A DNA stretch of 64,000 nucleotides from [Empedobacter] haloabium (GCA_008011715.2 CP136508.1:2852001-2916000), one strand, 5' to 3'. Positions 9,674 through 18,100 are shown, counted from the first letter of the stretch. Numbers and translations are program-made. Notes: generated by a model not told the origin, from the sequence alone.

Positions 9674-10948
9674 TCATGCAGCTTGAACATCGTGTTGCTT
9701 GGTGTGCGCGCTGACGGGTTCTTCGAGCGCGCCTTCCCACTTGGCGACGACCGCGGTCGCCACGGCATTGCCCACGGCATTGGTCGCGGAGCGGCCCATG
9801 TCGAGGAACTGGTCGACCCCCATCAGCAGCAACAGGCCTGCCTCGGGGATGTGGAATTGGGTGAGGGTAGCGGCGATCACGACCAGCGAGGCGCGCGGCA
9901 CCCCGGCCATGCCTTTCGACGTCAGCATCAGCAGCAACAGCATGCTGATCTGCGTGCCCAGCGACAGGTCGATGCCGTAGGCCTGGGCGATGAACAGCAC
10001 GGCGAAGGTGCAGTACATCATCGAGCCGTCCAGGTTGAACGAATAGCCCATGGGCAGCACGAAACTAGAGATGCGGCGCTGCACGCCGAACTTGTCCAGC
10101 GCCAGCAGCAGCTTCGGATAGGCCGCCTCCGAGCTGGCGGTCGAAAACGCCAGCAGGAACGGTTCGCGGATCAGGCCGACCAGGCGGAACACGCGCGGGC
10201 CCAGCACCAGGAAGCCGGCGCCGATCAGCAGCAGCCACAGGCAGAACAGGCCCAGGTAGAAGCCGCCCATGAATTTGGCAAAGGTCAGCAGGATGCCCAG
10301 CCCGTTCGTCGTGACGACGGAAGCCATGGCGGCAAACACCGCCAGCGGCGCCATGTTCATGATGGCGCCCGTCATGCGCAGCATCACCTGCGCCAGCTCG
10401 TCCACCACGGCCACCAGGCGCTTGCCCGATTCGCCCAGCGCGCCCAGCGCGGAGCCGAAGAAGATGGAGAACACCAGCACCTGCAGGATCTCGTTGTTGG
10501 CCATAGCCTCGATCGGCGACTTCGGCACCACGTGGGTGATGAAATCCTTCAGCGTGAACGCCGCGGTCTTCAGGCCCGTGCTGGCATTGACGGGCGGCAG
10601 CGGCAGCCCCAGCTGGGTGCCCAGCTGCATCAGGTTCGACAGCACCATACCCAGCGCCAGCGACACCAGCGAGGCCACCACGAACCAGGCAAAGGCCTTG
10701 GCACCGATGCGGCCGGCGGCCTTGCCGTCCGCCAGGTTGGCGATACCGATCGTCAGCGTGGAAAACACCAGCAGCGCGATGATCATCTTGATCAGGCGCA
10801 GGAAGATGTCCGTCACCAGCGAGATATGGCCGGATATCTCTGCGCTGATGGCTTTTTCGGGGAAGGCGGTATGACAGGCATAGCCGACCGCGATGCCGAG
10901 CAGCATCGCGATCAGGATATAGAGTGTGAGTGGGCGCTTCTTCTGCAT
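9674..10948 (-). CDS. dctA: C4-dicarboxylate:cation symporter
   Basis: 424 aa; DAACS family (sodium/proton:dicarboxylate or glutamate symporter). It imports succinate, fumarate and malate across the inner membrane. Start MQKKRPLTLYILIAMLLGIAVGY is chosen at 10948 because GGAG precedes it and the family begins here. Diagnostic segments are FLRLIKMIIALLVFSTLTIGIA, the serine-rich re-entrant region AFSTASSEAAYPKLL, and GYSFNLDGSMMY with MLTSKGMAGVPRASL. Expression is probably driven by the sigma54 promoter at 11005-11020 under DctB/DctD. The gene leads the dctA-porin-dctB-dctD series. Confidence 0.92.
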   Translation of the reverse strand: MQKKRPLTLYILIAMLLGIAVGYACHTAFPEKAISAEISGHISLVTDIFLRLIKMIIALLVFSTLTIGIANLADGKAAGRIGAKAFAWFVVASLVSLALGMVLSNLMQLGTQLGLPLPPVNASTGLKTAAFTLKDFITHVVPKSPIEAMANNEILQVLVFSIFFGSALGALGESGKRLVAVVDELAQVMLRMTGAIMNMAPLAVFAAMASVVTTNGLGILLTFAKFMGGFYLGLFCLWLLLIGAGFLVLGPRVFRLVGLIREPFLLAFSTASSEAAYPKLLLALDKFGVQRRISSFVLPMGYSFNLDGSMMYCTFAVLFIAQAYGIDLSLGTQISMLLLLMLTSKGMAGVPRASLVVIAATLTQFHIPEAGLLLLMGVDQFLDMGRSATNAVGNAVATAVVAKWEGALEEPVSAHTKQHDVQAA

Positions 10949-11004
10949 TGCAGTCTCCGTATTATAGAAACCGCGGTAAGCCACCGCGGAGGTGGCTCCC
11001 ATAT

Positions 11005-11020
11005 AGCAAGCGCCGTGCCT
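11005..11020 (-). promoter_or_regulatory. Sigma54 (-24/-12) promoter of dctA
   Basis: On the minus strand the sequence reads AGGCACG-GCGC-TTGCT, matching the consensus TGGCACG-N4-TTGC(A/T) with the GG and GC elements at exact spacing. Transcription would start near 10995, leaving a 5' leader of roughly 45 bases before the dctA ATG. The presence of a sigma54 activator (DctD) in the same cluster makes this convincing. Confidence 0.82.
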
Positions 11021-11083
11021 GATGTGATCAGGACGCTAAGTTGTTGTTTTTGTTAGTTTTGTTGTGTCGCGTGAAAGAGATTT

Positions 11084-11099
11084 GTCCAACAAGTTGGAC
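11084..11099. promoter_or_regulatory. Palindromic upstream site, candidate DctD enhancer
   Basis: GTCCAAC-AA-GTTGGAC is a perfect 7-2-7 inverted repeat about 80 bp upstream of the dctA sigma54 promoter, the usual distance for an enhancer of an NtrC-class activator. Assignment to DctD is inference. It could instead serve the convergent 3' end of the hydroxylase gene as a weak hairpin, but no T-run follows on the minus strand. Confidence 0.5.
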
Positions 11100-11140
11100 G
11101 GCCCCGGCGCAGGCGGTCCAAAAGTTCGGATGGTAACGTC

Positions 11141-11878
11141 TCAGCTGTCGCTGCGATGCACGTCGCGCCACAGCAGCATGTCGGCGATGCGGTCGGACTT
11201 GTCCTCGTCGAAGCCCAGCCTGGCGGAGCGCTCGCGCGGGTTGGTCCAGGTGCCGAACAGCATGTCCCACACCGGCAGGCCATAGTTTTGCGCATGGTGA
11301 CCATGCGCGTGATGCACGGTATGCATTTCGGGCCGCTGCACCAGGTAGCCGAGCCATGTCGGCGTGCGCAGGTCGCTGTGCAGGAACAGGTCGAATATCC
11401 CGGTGATCAGCAAGCCGATCGCAGCGGCCGCGGGACTGGCGCCCAGCACGAAGTAGCTGAAGAAGGCGCTGATGCAGATGGCGGCGGCGCTGTCGAGCGG
11501 ATGGGCATAGAACGCCGTCAGCGCCTCGACCCGGCGGGCGCTGTGATGCAGCTGGTGGAAAACCCGCCACAGCAGGTCGGAATAATGTGTCAGGCGATGC
11601 CACCAGTAAAACACGAAGCTGGTCAGGAGAAAGCTGAGCAGGCCGACGGCGGCATCCGGCATGACGGCACCGGCCTCGAACAGCGCGGCGTGGCGGATCG
11701 TGGCGCTGAACAGGTAACCGGCCGCGATCGTCACGACCAGCGTGGCCGCGCCACTGATGCTGGCCAGGATCAGCCAGCGGCGGTCGCAATGGTTGCGCGA
11801 GGCGGGGGCGATGACTTCCCGGGTGAACAGGGCGATGAAGACGAGGGCGACGAGGGGGAGGACGAGGAGTTCGGTCAT
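11141..11878 (-). CDS. Fatty-acid hydroxylase / sterol desaturase family membrane protein
   Basis: 245 aa. It is a di-iron membrane oxygenase with the eight-histidine arrangement: WHRLTH (His94, His98), HQLHHS (108-112) and HTVHHAHGHH (186-195), set among four to five hydrophobic helices (5-20, 36-58, 78-93, 130-165). Family members hydroxylate or desaturate sterols, fatty acids, carotenoids or alkylglycerols; the substrate here cannot be read from sequence. The start MTELLVLPLV at 11878 is the first Met before the conserved part; a long upstream in-frame extension is Arg-rich and unlike protein. An upstream reading frame ends in a TGA that overlaps this ATG (ATGA), but I do not recognise a gene there. 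Confidence 0.82.
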   Translation of the reverse strand: MTELLVLPLVALVFIALFTREVIAPASRNHCDRRWLILASISGAATLVVTIAAGYLFSATIRHAALFEAGAVMPDAAVGLLSFLLTSFVFYWWHRLTHYSDLLWRVFHQLHHSARRVEALTAFYAHPLDSAAAICISAFFSYFVLGASPAAAAIGLLITGIFDLFLHSDLRTPTWLGYLVQRPEMHTVHHAHGHHAQNYGLPVWDMLFGTWTNPRERSARLGFDEDKSDRIADMLLWRDVHRSDS

Positions 11879-12329
11879 GCGTTGATCACAGGTGGGTACG
11901 GCCGCGGGGGCAAAATATCGGGCGTCGGGCCGACGAACACGACGTGGCGCCGCTGGGTGCTGAATCGCTCCACCTGGCGCCACCCGTCGATGTCGTACGT
12001 CCCGCTCAAGAGTCGTCGAGCGGGGAAATTGTAGAGCAATGCGGGCGCGGCTGCCTGCGCCAGTGGTGATCGCCGCACCGGCAGGCATGGTAGGCGATCC
12101 GTTTGACGAAGGCCGGCGCGCCGGGTGTCTTGGCGCGGGCGGCCAAGCACATATCATCCGATCTGCCGTGCGATGGCGTTGCTGGCGAATCCGGCGGTAA
12201 GGAGGACGCCAATGACGGCGCGATCGCGGATGAACGAATAGCAGTCCGGCGCACGAAATCCGCCGCCAGGGCAAGCTGTTCCAGCAGGCGCACGATGACG
12301 CTCCGTACGCCAGTGGGCAGGCCAACGGC
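11879..12329. other. Intergenic stretch, no confident gene
   Basis: No recognisable gene. On the minus strand, frames ending at 11875 and 12006 have short stretches that read like protein (for example LLSGTYDIDGWRQVERF and RLLEQLALAADFVRR). They sit in different frames with no convincing start. They could be remnants of a decayed gene that once preceded the hydroxylase, or chance. Confidence 0.3.
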
Positions 12330-12890
12330 TCATCGCTCCCAGGCTCCGCTGAGCGTCGCCGCATCGTCCCGTGCCCGTTGGCGCGCCAGCTTCTTCAATG
12401 GATCGGTCGGCAAATACAGTGTCTCGCTCAAATACCTCATCCCGAAAAGCACAAGGATACGGACCTTGCAAGGCATTGCCGACGCGGGCGGAAGCAATCC
12501 GTCGACATGGTGACCGTCACCGAACGACATCGAGCTGCCGGACTCCCATCTTTCGAAGTACAGCAGCGCCTTATAGCGGAACACACTGCGGTTACCGACC
12601 TGTCTTGCGCTGACGAGCTCCATATCCCCGCTGGCGGCTTCCTTGTCGTAATTGGCCGCGTCGAAATTCGGCGGTCGTGCCAGGGAGCACACCAGCTTCT
12701 TGTTGACTGCGGGGCGCCAGCGATGGCCCTGCTCGTAATAGCCCAGGAAATCCACGTCCGAATCGAACGTCACCGCGTAACCGATTTCGGCAATACTGAT
12801 ATCGACCAGCTGCAGCTTCGCAGGCGGCAGCTCGGAACAGGCAGCCAGCATGAGAGTCAAGAGCATCGGCGCGGCTTTCAGCATTCTCAT
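12330..12890 (-). CDS. Predicted lipoprotein, unknown function
   Basis: 186 aa from the ATG at 12890. The N-terminus MRMLKAAPMLLTLMLAACSEL is a lipoprotein signal with lipobox LAAC, so the protein is likely anchored to a membrane facing the periplasm. The rest is soluble, with a Cys pair (VCSL, MPCKV) and a Tyr/Phe-rich centre (FRYKALLYFERW). I do not recognise a family. It begins seven bases after the stop of another lipoprotein gene, itself coupled to an Imm71/72-like gene. Accessory or immunity lipoproteins often follow effectors in this way, but a role in effector immunity is only inferred. Confidence 0.65.
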   Translation of the reverse strand: MRMLKAAPMLLTLMLAACSELPPAKLQLVDISIAEIGYAVTFDSDVDFLGYYEQGHRWRPAVNKKLVCSLARPPNFDAANYDKEAASGDMELVSARQVGNRSVFRYKALLYFERWESGSSMSFGDGHHVDGLLPPASAMPCKVRILVLFGMRYLSETLYLPTDPLKKLARQRARDDAATLSGAWER

Positions 12891-12897
12891 GATCACT

Positions 12898-13419
12898 TCA
12901 GTCGTACTCGCCGGTACTGGACGGTTCGATCAGGGTCAAGTACAGCAACAGCCTGTCTCCTTGCGCGCAAATGAACCCGTGTACCGGCCGCCCCGATTTT
13001 CGGATGTAGCCCGTATGCGGATGGCACTGGCGGTTGTCGATCAGGTCGATGACATTGTGTGGCGCATCAGCCAGCAGCTTCCGAAAGTTGGGCGTGAGCC
13101 ACGCACGTGGCGCCTCAGGCACCACCATTACTCTGCCAATCGGGACGTCACGGCGCGCGATCCACCAGGCCGGAACGCCCCGAAACTCGGCGATCAGCGT
13201 CCAGTAATCGGTCGGCGCCGGCACACCGCCGGTGTATTCCGGTGTGCCGAAAATCTGCCAAGTGGCAGCGCTGGCCGGGATATCCGTCGTGACTTGCCGA
13301 TCGAGCTCTTCGATTCGATGCGAAGGCGGGTTGTCGGGCGTACAACCGGCACCGGTCGCGAGCAGCGCCAGTGGCAGCAACCCACGCCCGAGCGTGTAGC
13401 GACATGCTCGCGTCATCAT
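12898..13419 (-). CDS. Predicted lipoprotein, unknown function
   Basis: 173 aa. The N-terminus MMTRACRYTLGRGLLPLALLATGAGCTPD is a lipoprotein signal peptide with a plausible lipobox ending in Cys26. The mature part contains WQIFGTPEYTGG, VPAWWIARRDVP and one Cys pair (QCHPH, FICAQ). The ATG overlaps the stop of the upstream Imm71/72-like gene (ATGA), so the two are translationally coupled, and another lipoprotein gene follows. No family is recognised. Position downstream of an immunity gene suggests a periplasmic partner. Confidence 0.65.
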   Translation of the reverse strand: MMTRACRYTLGRGLLPLALLATGAGCTPDNPPSHRIEELDRQVTTDIPASAATWQIFGTPEYTGGVPAPTDYWTLIAEFRGVPAWWIARRDVPIGRVMVVPEAPRAWLTPNFRKLLADAPHNVIDLIDNRQCHPHTGYIRKSGRPVHGFICAQGDRLLLYLTLIEPSSTGEYD

Positions 13420-14546
13420 CGGGCACTCGACATAGGGGTAGTACTCGACATGAGCTCAAACCGGGCGCCAGGCAGTAACACCCAGTGAACGTCCAGGTCA
13501 TGGTGGCGCGGGAGGGGATCGCCCTCGTGCACCATGACAGCGGTACGCATGTCCCAGCCCAGCAACCAGCGTCCCCCAGCGGGCGCGATCACGCCGCTGG
13601 CCGCCCAGATCGGTCCACGGTAACCGGGAAGGATGGGCGACGACGGCACGATCGGTTCCGGGTGAGTGAATCGATAGCCGTTTTCCTCCTCGGGCACGGA
13701 GCCATCCGCGTAGCGCTCGTCTTTCCACAGCAAGCGCCAGGTCGTTTCGATGTCGATGCTGTCCCTTGCCGTAGTGATCGTCGCAGTGGGCGCCGGCGAG
13801 CCGCCATGCAGATAGCTCATCGTGCCTTGGCGCCTGAAGGGCGGCGCGGGCCGGGGCGCACGCGTCAGCCAGCGCCACAGCGAAGGTGCTGGTGCGTCGA
13901 CTGGCTCCCATATGCCGGAGCAGGGGACGTAGCTTCCGGTTCGGACGAGCGCGCTGTTGGCGGGCGCCGGGACCTCCGGTAACACATCAGGATAGAACTG
14001 CGCTTCCAGGTACCTGTCGATCCATTCCCCATAGAACATCAGTGCCGGATCCTCGAGGTAGCGCGGTTCGAGGATGAACGGGCCGCACTCGCCCCATGCA
14101 TACGCCAGCGTCGTATGGGCTTCGCAAAACTCCGCCCACAGGGGCGTATGCTTGCCCCTCGCGTTTTCGCCAATGCGATAGCGCTCCATCATCTGGCTCC
14201 AGTGCGACAGCATGCGACCAGCCATGGCGAACTGGCCATGCTTGTCGAATTTGAAGACACGTTTGTCGCCGCGTGCCAGCCGATCCACGCCGGCCTGACA
14301 GTGCGCCACGCATTTCAGAATCAGGGCATGTTCGGAACGGGGTAATGACGTATCGTCTTGCCAGCCGTTTTCCTCCGCAACGCGAACGCATTGCGCGGTG
14401 ACGTCGGCCCATCGGCGGTAGTACCCGAGAATCCGGCGCCACGCTGTTACGGAACTCACTTGCTTGAGTAGGTAAAAGATTTGGCGGCGCTGTATTTCAG
14501 TCGGGAGAAAGGTGGTTTCGTTCAGAATTATGACGGGCTTTTGCAT
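13416..14546 (-). CDS. Imm71/Imm72-like immunity protein
   Basis: 376 aa from MQKPVIILNETTFLPTE; an in-frame start at 14612 is possible and neither has a strong ribosome site. The N-terminal half is helical (QRRQIFYLLKQVSSVTAWRRILGYYRRW). The middle carries LVRTGSYVPCSGIWEPVD, the segment I associate with the Imm71/72 families that protect against T6SS or contact-dependent toxins. A second beta-rich part follows (LPGYRGPIWAASGVIAPAGG). There is no signal peptide at the chosen start, so it is cytosolic or inner-membrane associated. No toxin gene lies beside it; upstream there is only a broken vgrG. It may be an orphan left after loss of its effector. Family call is from memory of the motif. 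Confidence 0.6.
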   Translation of the reverse strand: MQKPVIILNETTFLPTEIQRRQIFYLLKQVSSVTAWRRILGYYRRWADVTAQCVRVAEENGWQDDTSLPRSEHALILKCVAHCQAGVDRLARGDKRVFKFDKHGQFAMAGRMLSHWSQMMERYRIGENARGKHTPLWAEFCEAHTTLAYAWGECGPFILEPRYLEDPALMFYGEWIDRYLEAQFYPDVLPEVPAPANSALVRTGSYVPCSGIWEPVDAPAPSLWRWLTRAPRPAPPFRRQGTMSYLHGGSPAPTATITTARDSIDIETTWRLLWKDERYADGSVPEEENGYRFTHPEPIVPSSPILPGYRGPIWAASGVIAPAGGRWLLGWDMRTAVMVHEGDPLPRHHDLDVHWVLLPGARFELMSSTTPMSSAR

Positions 14547-14608
14547 TGTTCGACAAGCGCGGGACTTCCGCCGCTTTCCCAACATCAATGCTATTGGTTT
14601 TGATGTCC

Positions 14609-15044
14609 TCAACCGCGAAAGTCAGCGGTACTTTGTCCGTGGAGTGAGCACTGCCACAGCAGGGTTGCGCACTCTCGAGATGAAGCTTGATCTGAGTTAC
14701 CGCTAGTGGTTTGGCTGACACAACTCGGCTTGTAGTCCTGCGCCTTCAGCGCCTGCTGCCCATTGACCGCGCCGGAATGGGCGCCTTTCTGCTTCGGGTA
14801 GCAGCGTGATGGTCAGTTCCTCGCCGATGAACTGGTGCAGGTCGAGGTCCGTGGACGTGGACAGCGCGTCGACGTCGAAGGCATACAGCTCGTTGACCGC
14901 TTCGCGCCCCGTGAAGCATTCCGGCATCAGCGACTCGGGCAGGTCGCCGTCCTGCGCGCTGGCCAGGGTGATCAGACGGGCGTGCTGGGACAACCCCGTG
15001 CCGAAGATTCCCAGGGCCGGGGCGATGGTTGCAGCGACATCCAT
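14609..15044 (-). pseudogene. vgrG: Truncated vgrG (T6SS spike) remnant
   Basis: The reading frame from 15044 begins like a VgrG: LSQHARLITLASAQDG, then LMPECFTGREAVNELYAFDVDALS and FIGEELTITLLPE, the start of the gp27-like domain. After about 72 codons it ends in unrelated residues and stops at 14703. In the next frame, QKGAHSGAVNGQQALKAQDYKPSC continues to a stop at 14609 and looks like part of a VgrG C-terminal region. An internal deletion of most of the gene with a frame change explains this. The start overlaps the tssL stop (TGATG), the usual place for vgrG in such clusters. It cannot make a functional spike. Confidence 0.75.
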
Positions 15045-15808
15045 CAGGGCAGCGTGATCGTCAGGTTCGCTGCGCGGGGCGCCATCTTGACCACGTCGTT
15101 ATAGGCCGTCATCTTGTTTTCCGTGTGATGCGACAGCGTCGTGCGCAGGCCCAGGAAGCCCAGCACGCAGACCAGGCCGAACACCGAGCACATGACCCAT
15201 ACCGGCAGGTCGCTGCGCAGCTTGTGCTTGACCTGGTCGGGGCGGTCGGCATGCGGCGCGAAGCCGCCGCGCTTGCCCTTCATGTGGGCGATCTCGTCGC
15301 CCAGGCGCGAGGTCAGGTAGTTCAGCTTTTCCGAACCTTCCAGGATGTAGCGGCCCTGGAAGCCCAGCAACAGGCACATATGGAACACTTCCAGCGCCTG
15401 CACGTGGGCACTGCCACGCGCGCGCAGTTCTTCCAGGCGGTTGAAGAAGTTCTCGCCGGCCAGCTGGTCGCCGAACAGCGTCAGTTGCAGCGGGCGGCGC
15501 TCCCACGCATCGCGGATCGGGAACGACGAACGCAGGATGATCTCGTCGACGGCGGCGCAGAACGCGTACTTGGCGGCGTCGACGTCGTCGGCGGCAGCGT
15601 TCTGCTTCTTGGCCGCGCGGCCGAAGTCGTCCAGGAACTGGGCCATCTTGCGGGCGAATTCGCCGTCGTCCTGCGGGCCGTTGCCGTTCTTGAGCATGAA
15701 CAGGGCGTAGAAGCCGTCGTACATCAGATCGAGCAGCGTTTGCGGTGCGGCGTGCGCCGCCGCGGGGGCGGCGCTGCCCATCAGGGAAGGTGCGGTCATG
15801 GTAGTCAT
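15044..15808 (-). CDS. tssL: T6SS membrane-complex protein TssL (IcmH/DotU)
   Basis: 254 aa. The cytoplasmic DotU domain shows LMYDGFYALFMLKNG, KYAFCAAVDEIILRS, WERRPLQLTLFGDQLAGENFFNRLEEL and VFHMCLLLGFQGRYI. It ends in one membrane helix (about 205-228) and a short periplasmic tail without a peptidoglycan-binding domain. TssL anchors the baseplate to TssM in the inner membrane. It lies 47 bp downstream of tssK. Peptidoglycan anchoring may be provided by the separate OmpA-family protein at 35784. Confidence 0.92.
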   Translation of the reverse strand: MTTMTAPSLMGSAAPAAAHAAPQTLLDLMYDGFYALFMLKNGNGPQDDGEFARKMAQFLDDFGRAAKKQNAAADDVDAAKYAFCAAVDEIILRSSFPIRDAWERRPLQLTLFGDQLAGENFFNRLEELRARGSAHVQALEVFHMCLLLGFQGRYILEGSEKLNYLTSRLGDEIAHMKGKRGGFAPHADRPDQVKHKLRSDLPVWVMCSVFGLVCVLGFLGLRTTLSHHTENKMTAYNDVVKMAPRAANLTITLP

Positions 15809-15855
15809 TGCTTGGTAAATCCTCGGGCTTGCATATTAATTAACCGGCACGCGGC

Positions 15856-17199
15856 TTACGACGTCACCGCCACCAGGTCCAGCTTCACGTCGTGCATGCC
15901 GCCCGGGACGTAGATCGAGATGGATTGCGCCTGCAGCATGCGCTCGTACATCTGGCCTTTCGCTTCGATGGAGAAGTAGATCGCGTCCGGCCGCACCGGC
16001 ACGGCGGCCGGCACCTGCGGCGCGTGCTGCAGGCGCACACCCGGCATGGCCGACAGCACGAACTTCTCGACGTCGTCCGGCGCGCCCACCTTGAAGCGCA
16101 GCGGCACGACGTCGACGATCTCGGTGGCCGGCATCTCGGCGGAGACGGCCAGGTAGAACGTCGTCTTGTCGTCGATCTTCTGCGAATCGAGCATGCCGTG
16201 GTGGTACGACGGCTTGACCTCGCGCAGGGCGATGGCGAAGTACTTGGACGAGATCACCGTATCGAGCAGTTCGCGGATGATCTGGTACAGCGTCTCGAAC
16301 GCGGGCCCGGGGTCGGCGTGGCTGTAGGACGGCAGGTCCGAGAGCGTCCAGCTCTTCGAGAACGTCATCAGGCCGCCGGCGAGCGACAGCAGCTGTTCGA
16401 ACAGGCGTTCCGGATGCAGCGCCGGATGCTGGTAATAGTGCGACAGGGCGGCATAGGCGGTGCTGGCCGTGTGCAGCAGCCAGAACGAGGACATGTCGCC
16501 GGAGCGGAACTCGATCACGTGCTTGCTCGGCTCGCGGTGATGGCCGTACAGCGCGCTGACCTTCGCCTGCAGCGCGTCCAGCAGGCGGCGCAGCTGATTG
16601 AACAGCAGCGGGGCGCTCTTCACCGACAGGCTCGGGGGCAGGAAGCCGGCATCGAGTTCGAAACCGCCGGTGGCGGCGCGGCGCAAGCGCAACAGCGGGA
16701 AGTGCACGTAGGAGTCGCGCGGCTCGAATTCGGACACGAGGCGCACCGTTTTCTTGAGGTAGGACAGCTGCGCCGACGCGGCATGCGTATATAAATCAGG
16801 CGTCTCCCGGTTCTCCTGCTGGAAGCGCACGGCATTGGCGCCGGGCGCGTTGGCGTCGCCGAAATTGCCGCCGAACGGCTTGAAGGCGGGCAGCGCGGCG
16901 TAGAACGTCACGCTCTGGCCGCCAGCCGGCAGCTGGCTCAGGTCGACCGAGTCGGGCAGGTAGTCCAGGCCGGGCGCGTCGTACAGTTCGCCGTCCTGGA
17001 AGCGCAGTGCCAGCTCGAGCAGACGCAGCGAGTTGTTGCCCAGCGCGTCCCGGTCGATCTGCAGCTGTTCCACGCCCCAGGCATAGGGATGCAGGGCCTG
17101 GACGCTTCGGTGCAGGCGGTGCTCGTGGTATTGGTCCTGCTGCTGGAAGTGCTGGGGGCGCAAGAACAGGCCATCGCCCCAAAGAATTTTGCTACTCAT
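15856..17199 (-). CDS. tssK: T6SS baseplate protein TssK
   Basis: 447 aa. The start MSSKILWGDGLFLRPQHFQQQDQYHE is the hallmark N-terminus (shoulder domain), so the ATG at 17199 is chosen over a longer upstream frame; AAGGA lies 11-15 bases upstream. Other typical segments are DSYVHFPLLRL, HVIEFRSGDMSSFWLLHTAS and YFAIALREVKPSYHHGMLDS. TssK links the TssEFG wedge to the TssL/TssM membrane complex. It is divergent from the TPR lipoprotein and tssB block, and followed by tssL. Confidence 0.93.
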   Translation of the reverse strand: MSSKILWGDGLFLRPQHFQQQDQYHEHRLHRSVQALHPYAWGVEQLQIDRDALGNNSLRLLELALRFQDGELYDAPGLDYLPDSVDLSQLPAGGQSVTFYAALPAFKPFGGNFGDANAPGANAVRFQQENRETPDLYTHAASAQLSYLKKTVRLVSEFEPRDSYVHFPLLRLRRAATGGFELDAGFLPPSLSVKSAPLLFNQLRRLLDALQAKVSALYGHHREPSKHVIEFRSGDMSSFWLLHTASTAYAALSHYYQHPALHPERLFEQLLSLAGGLMTFSKSWTLSDLPSYSHADPGPAFETLYQIIRELLDTVISSKYFAIALREVKPSYHHGMLDSQKIDDKTTFYLAVSAEMPATEIVDVVPLRFKVGAPDDVEKFVLSAMPGVRLQHAPQVPAAVPVRPDAIYFSIEAKGQMYERMLQAQSISIYVPGGMHDVKLDLVAVTS

Positions 17200-17395
17200 G
17201 CGTGATCGCATCCTTGTCGACTGTGTGCGTGGATGCCCGGATCGCAGCAGCGCGGCTTTCGTATGCCGAAGCGTTGTCTGCGTTGCACCAAGCACGACGC
17301 CCTTTTTTAACGGGGCGGCCGCGGGGTTAATCGGAGGTTTACTGCTGACCCGGTCATAAACCGATGTACTCTTCAATAATAAATTACTGATAAGG

Positions 17396-17423
17396 TTGAG
17401 TCTGTTGGTTATAATTATATAAT
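17396..17423 (+). promoter_or_regulatory. Sigma70-type promoter of the T6SS plus-strand block
   Basis: TTGAGT at 17396-17401 and a perfect TATAAT at 17418-17423 are separated by 16 bp in an AT-rich island between the divergent tssK and lipoprotein genes. Transcription would begin near 17430, 26 bases before the lipoprotein ATG. The AT-richness is unusual for this genome and is a plausible target for H-NS-like silencing (inference). Confidence 0.6.
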
Positions 17424-17455
17424 AAGCATCTTTGATGAGCTAGTTTGAGGGCAGC

Positions 17456-18070
17456 ATGACAACCGTTACACAGTTTGGCCGCATCGGCCGGTTTATTGGC
17501 GCAGCCGCTTGCGCCGCCACCTTGGCAGCGTGCTCGGCCACCGGACCGGTGGCAATCGAGAAACCCGCCATGCCTACCATGGAAGACCTGCTGGGCAAGG
17601 CAACCCAGGCCAGCGGCGCTGGTCAGAAAGAGCAGGCCGTTACGCTGTGGAAGCAGGCCGCCGCGGCATTCCCGACCGAGAAGCAGCCGTGGGTGAACAT
17701 CGCCCAGGCCCGTTTCGACGCCGAGCAGTATGGCGAGGCGATCGTCAATGCCCAGGAAGTGCTGGTGCGCGACCCCAACGACCGTGTCGCGAACAGCATC
17801 ATCGCCATCAGCGGCCTGCGTGTGGCGACGCGCGCGTTGAGCGACCTGAGCCGCCAGAACAACCTGTCCGGCACGACCAAGACGGACGCGCAGGAAATGG
17901 CCAAGATGCTGCGCGAGACGCTGGGTGAAACCGTGCTGGTGAAGGATGCCGGCCAGCAGATCATTCCTGGCGGCGCCCGCACGACCACCACGAACACCAA
18001 GCAGACCGGCAAGGCCGCGAATAAAAAGCAGGGCAAGCAACCCGACAACCCGTTCGACATGCTGAAATAA
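17456..18070 (+). CDS. T6SS-associated TPR lipoprotein
   Basis: 204 aa. The lipoprotein signal ends in lipobox LAAC (Cys26). The mature protein has TPR-like helices (WKQAAAAFPTEKQPWVNIAQARFDAEQYGEAIVNAQEVLVRDPNDR) and a basic, Thr/Lys-rich tail. GAGGG precedes the ATG. It is the first gene of the plus-strand T6SS block, between tssK and tssB, a position where a T6SS lipoprotein is expected. Canonical TssJ is a small transthyretin-like beta-sandwich; this one is helical, so it is either an accessory outer-membrane lipoprotein or a substitute for TssJ. No other TssJ candidate lies in the window. Confidence 0.8.
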   Translation: MTTVTQFGRIGRFIGAAACAATLAACSATGPVAIEKPAMPTMEDLLGKATQASGAGQKEQAVTLWKQAAAAFPTEKQPWVNIAQARFDAEQYGEAIVNAQEVLVRDPNDRVANSIIAISGLRVATRALSDLSRQNNLSGTTKTDAQEMAKMLRETLGETVLVKDAGQQIIPGGARTTTTNTKQTGKAANKKQGKQPDNPFDMLK

Positions 18071-18100
18071 TGTTTTGCTAACTCCGTGGTGGACGAAGCA

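Noticed and set aside
9683..11056. Plus-strand open frame of about 457 codons opposite dctA
   Set aside because: Its product is His/Gln/Arg-rich and unlike any protein; dctA on the minus strand is unmistakable.
14497..14721. 74-codon minus-strand frame between the vgrG remnant and the immunity gene
   Set aside because: It overlaps the frame-shifted vgrG tail and the immunity gene start and has no family or ribosome site.
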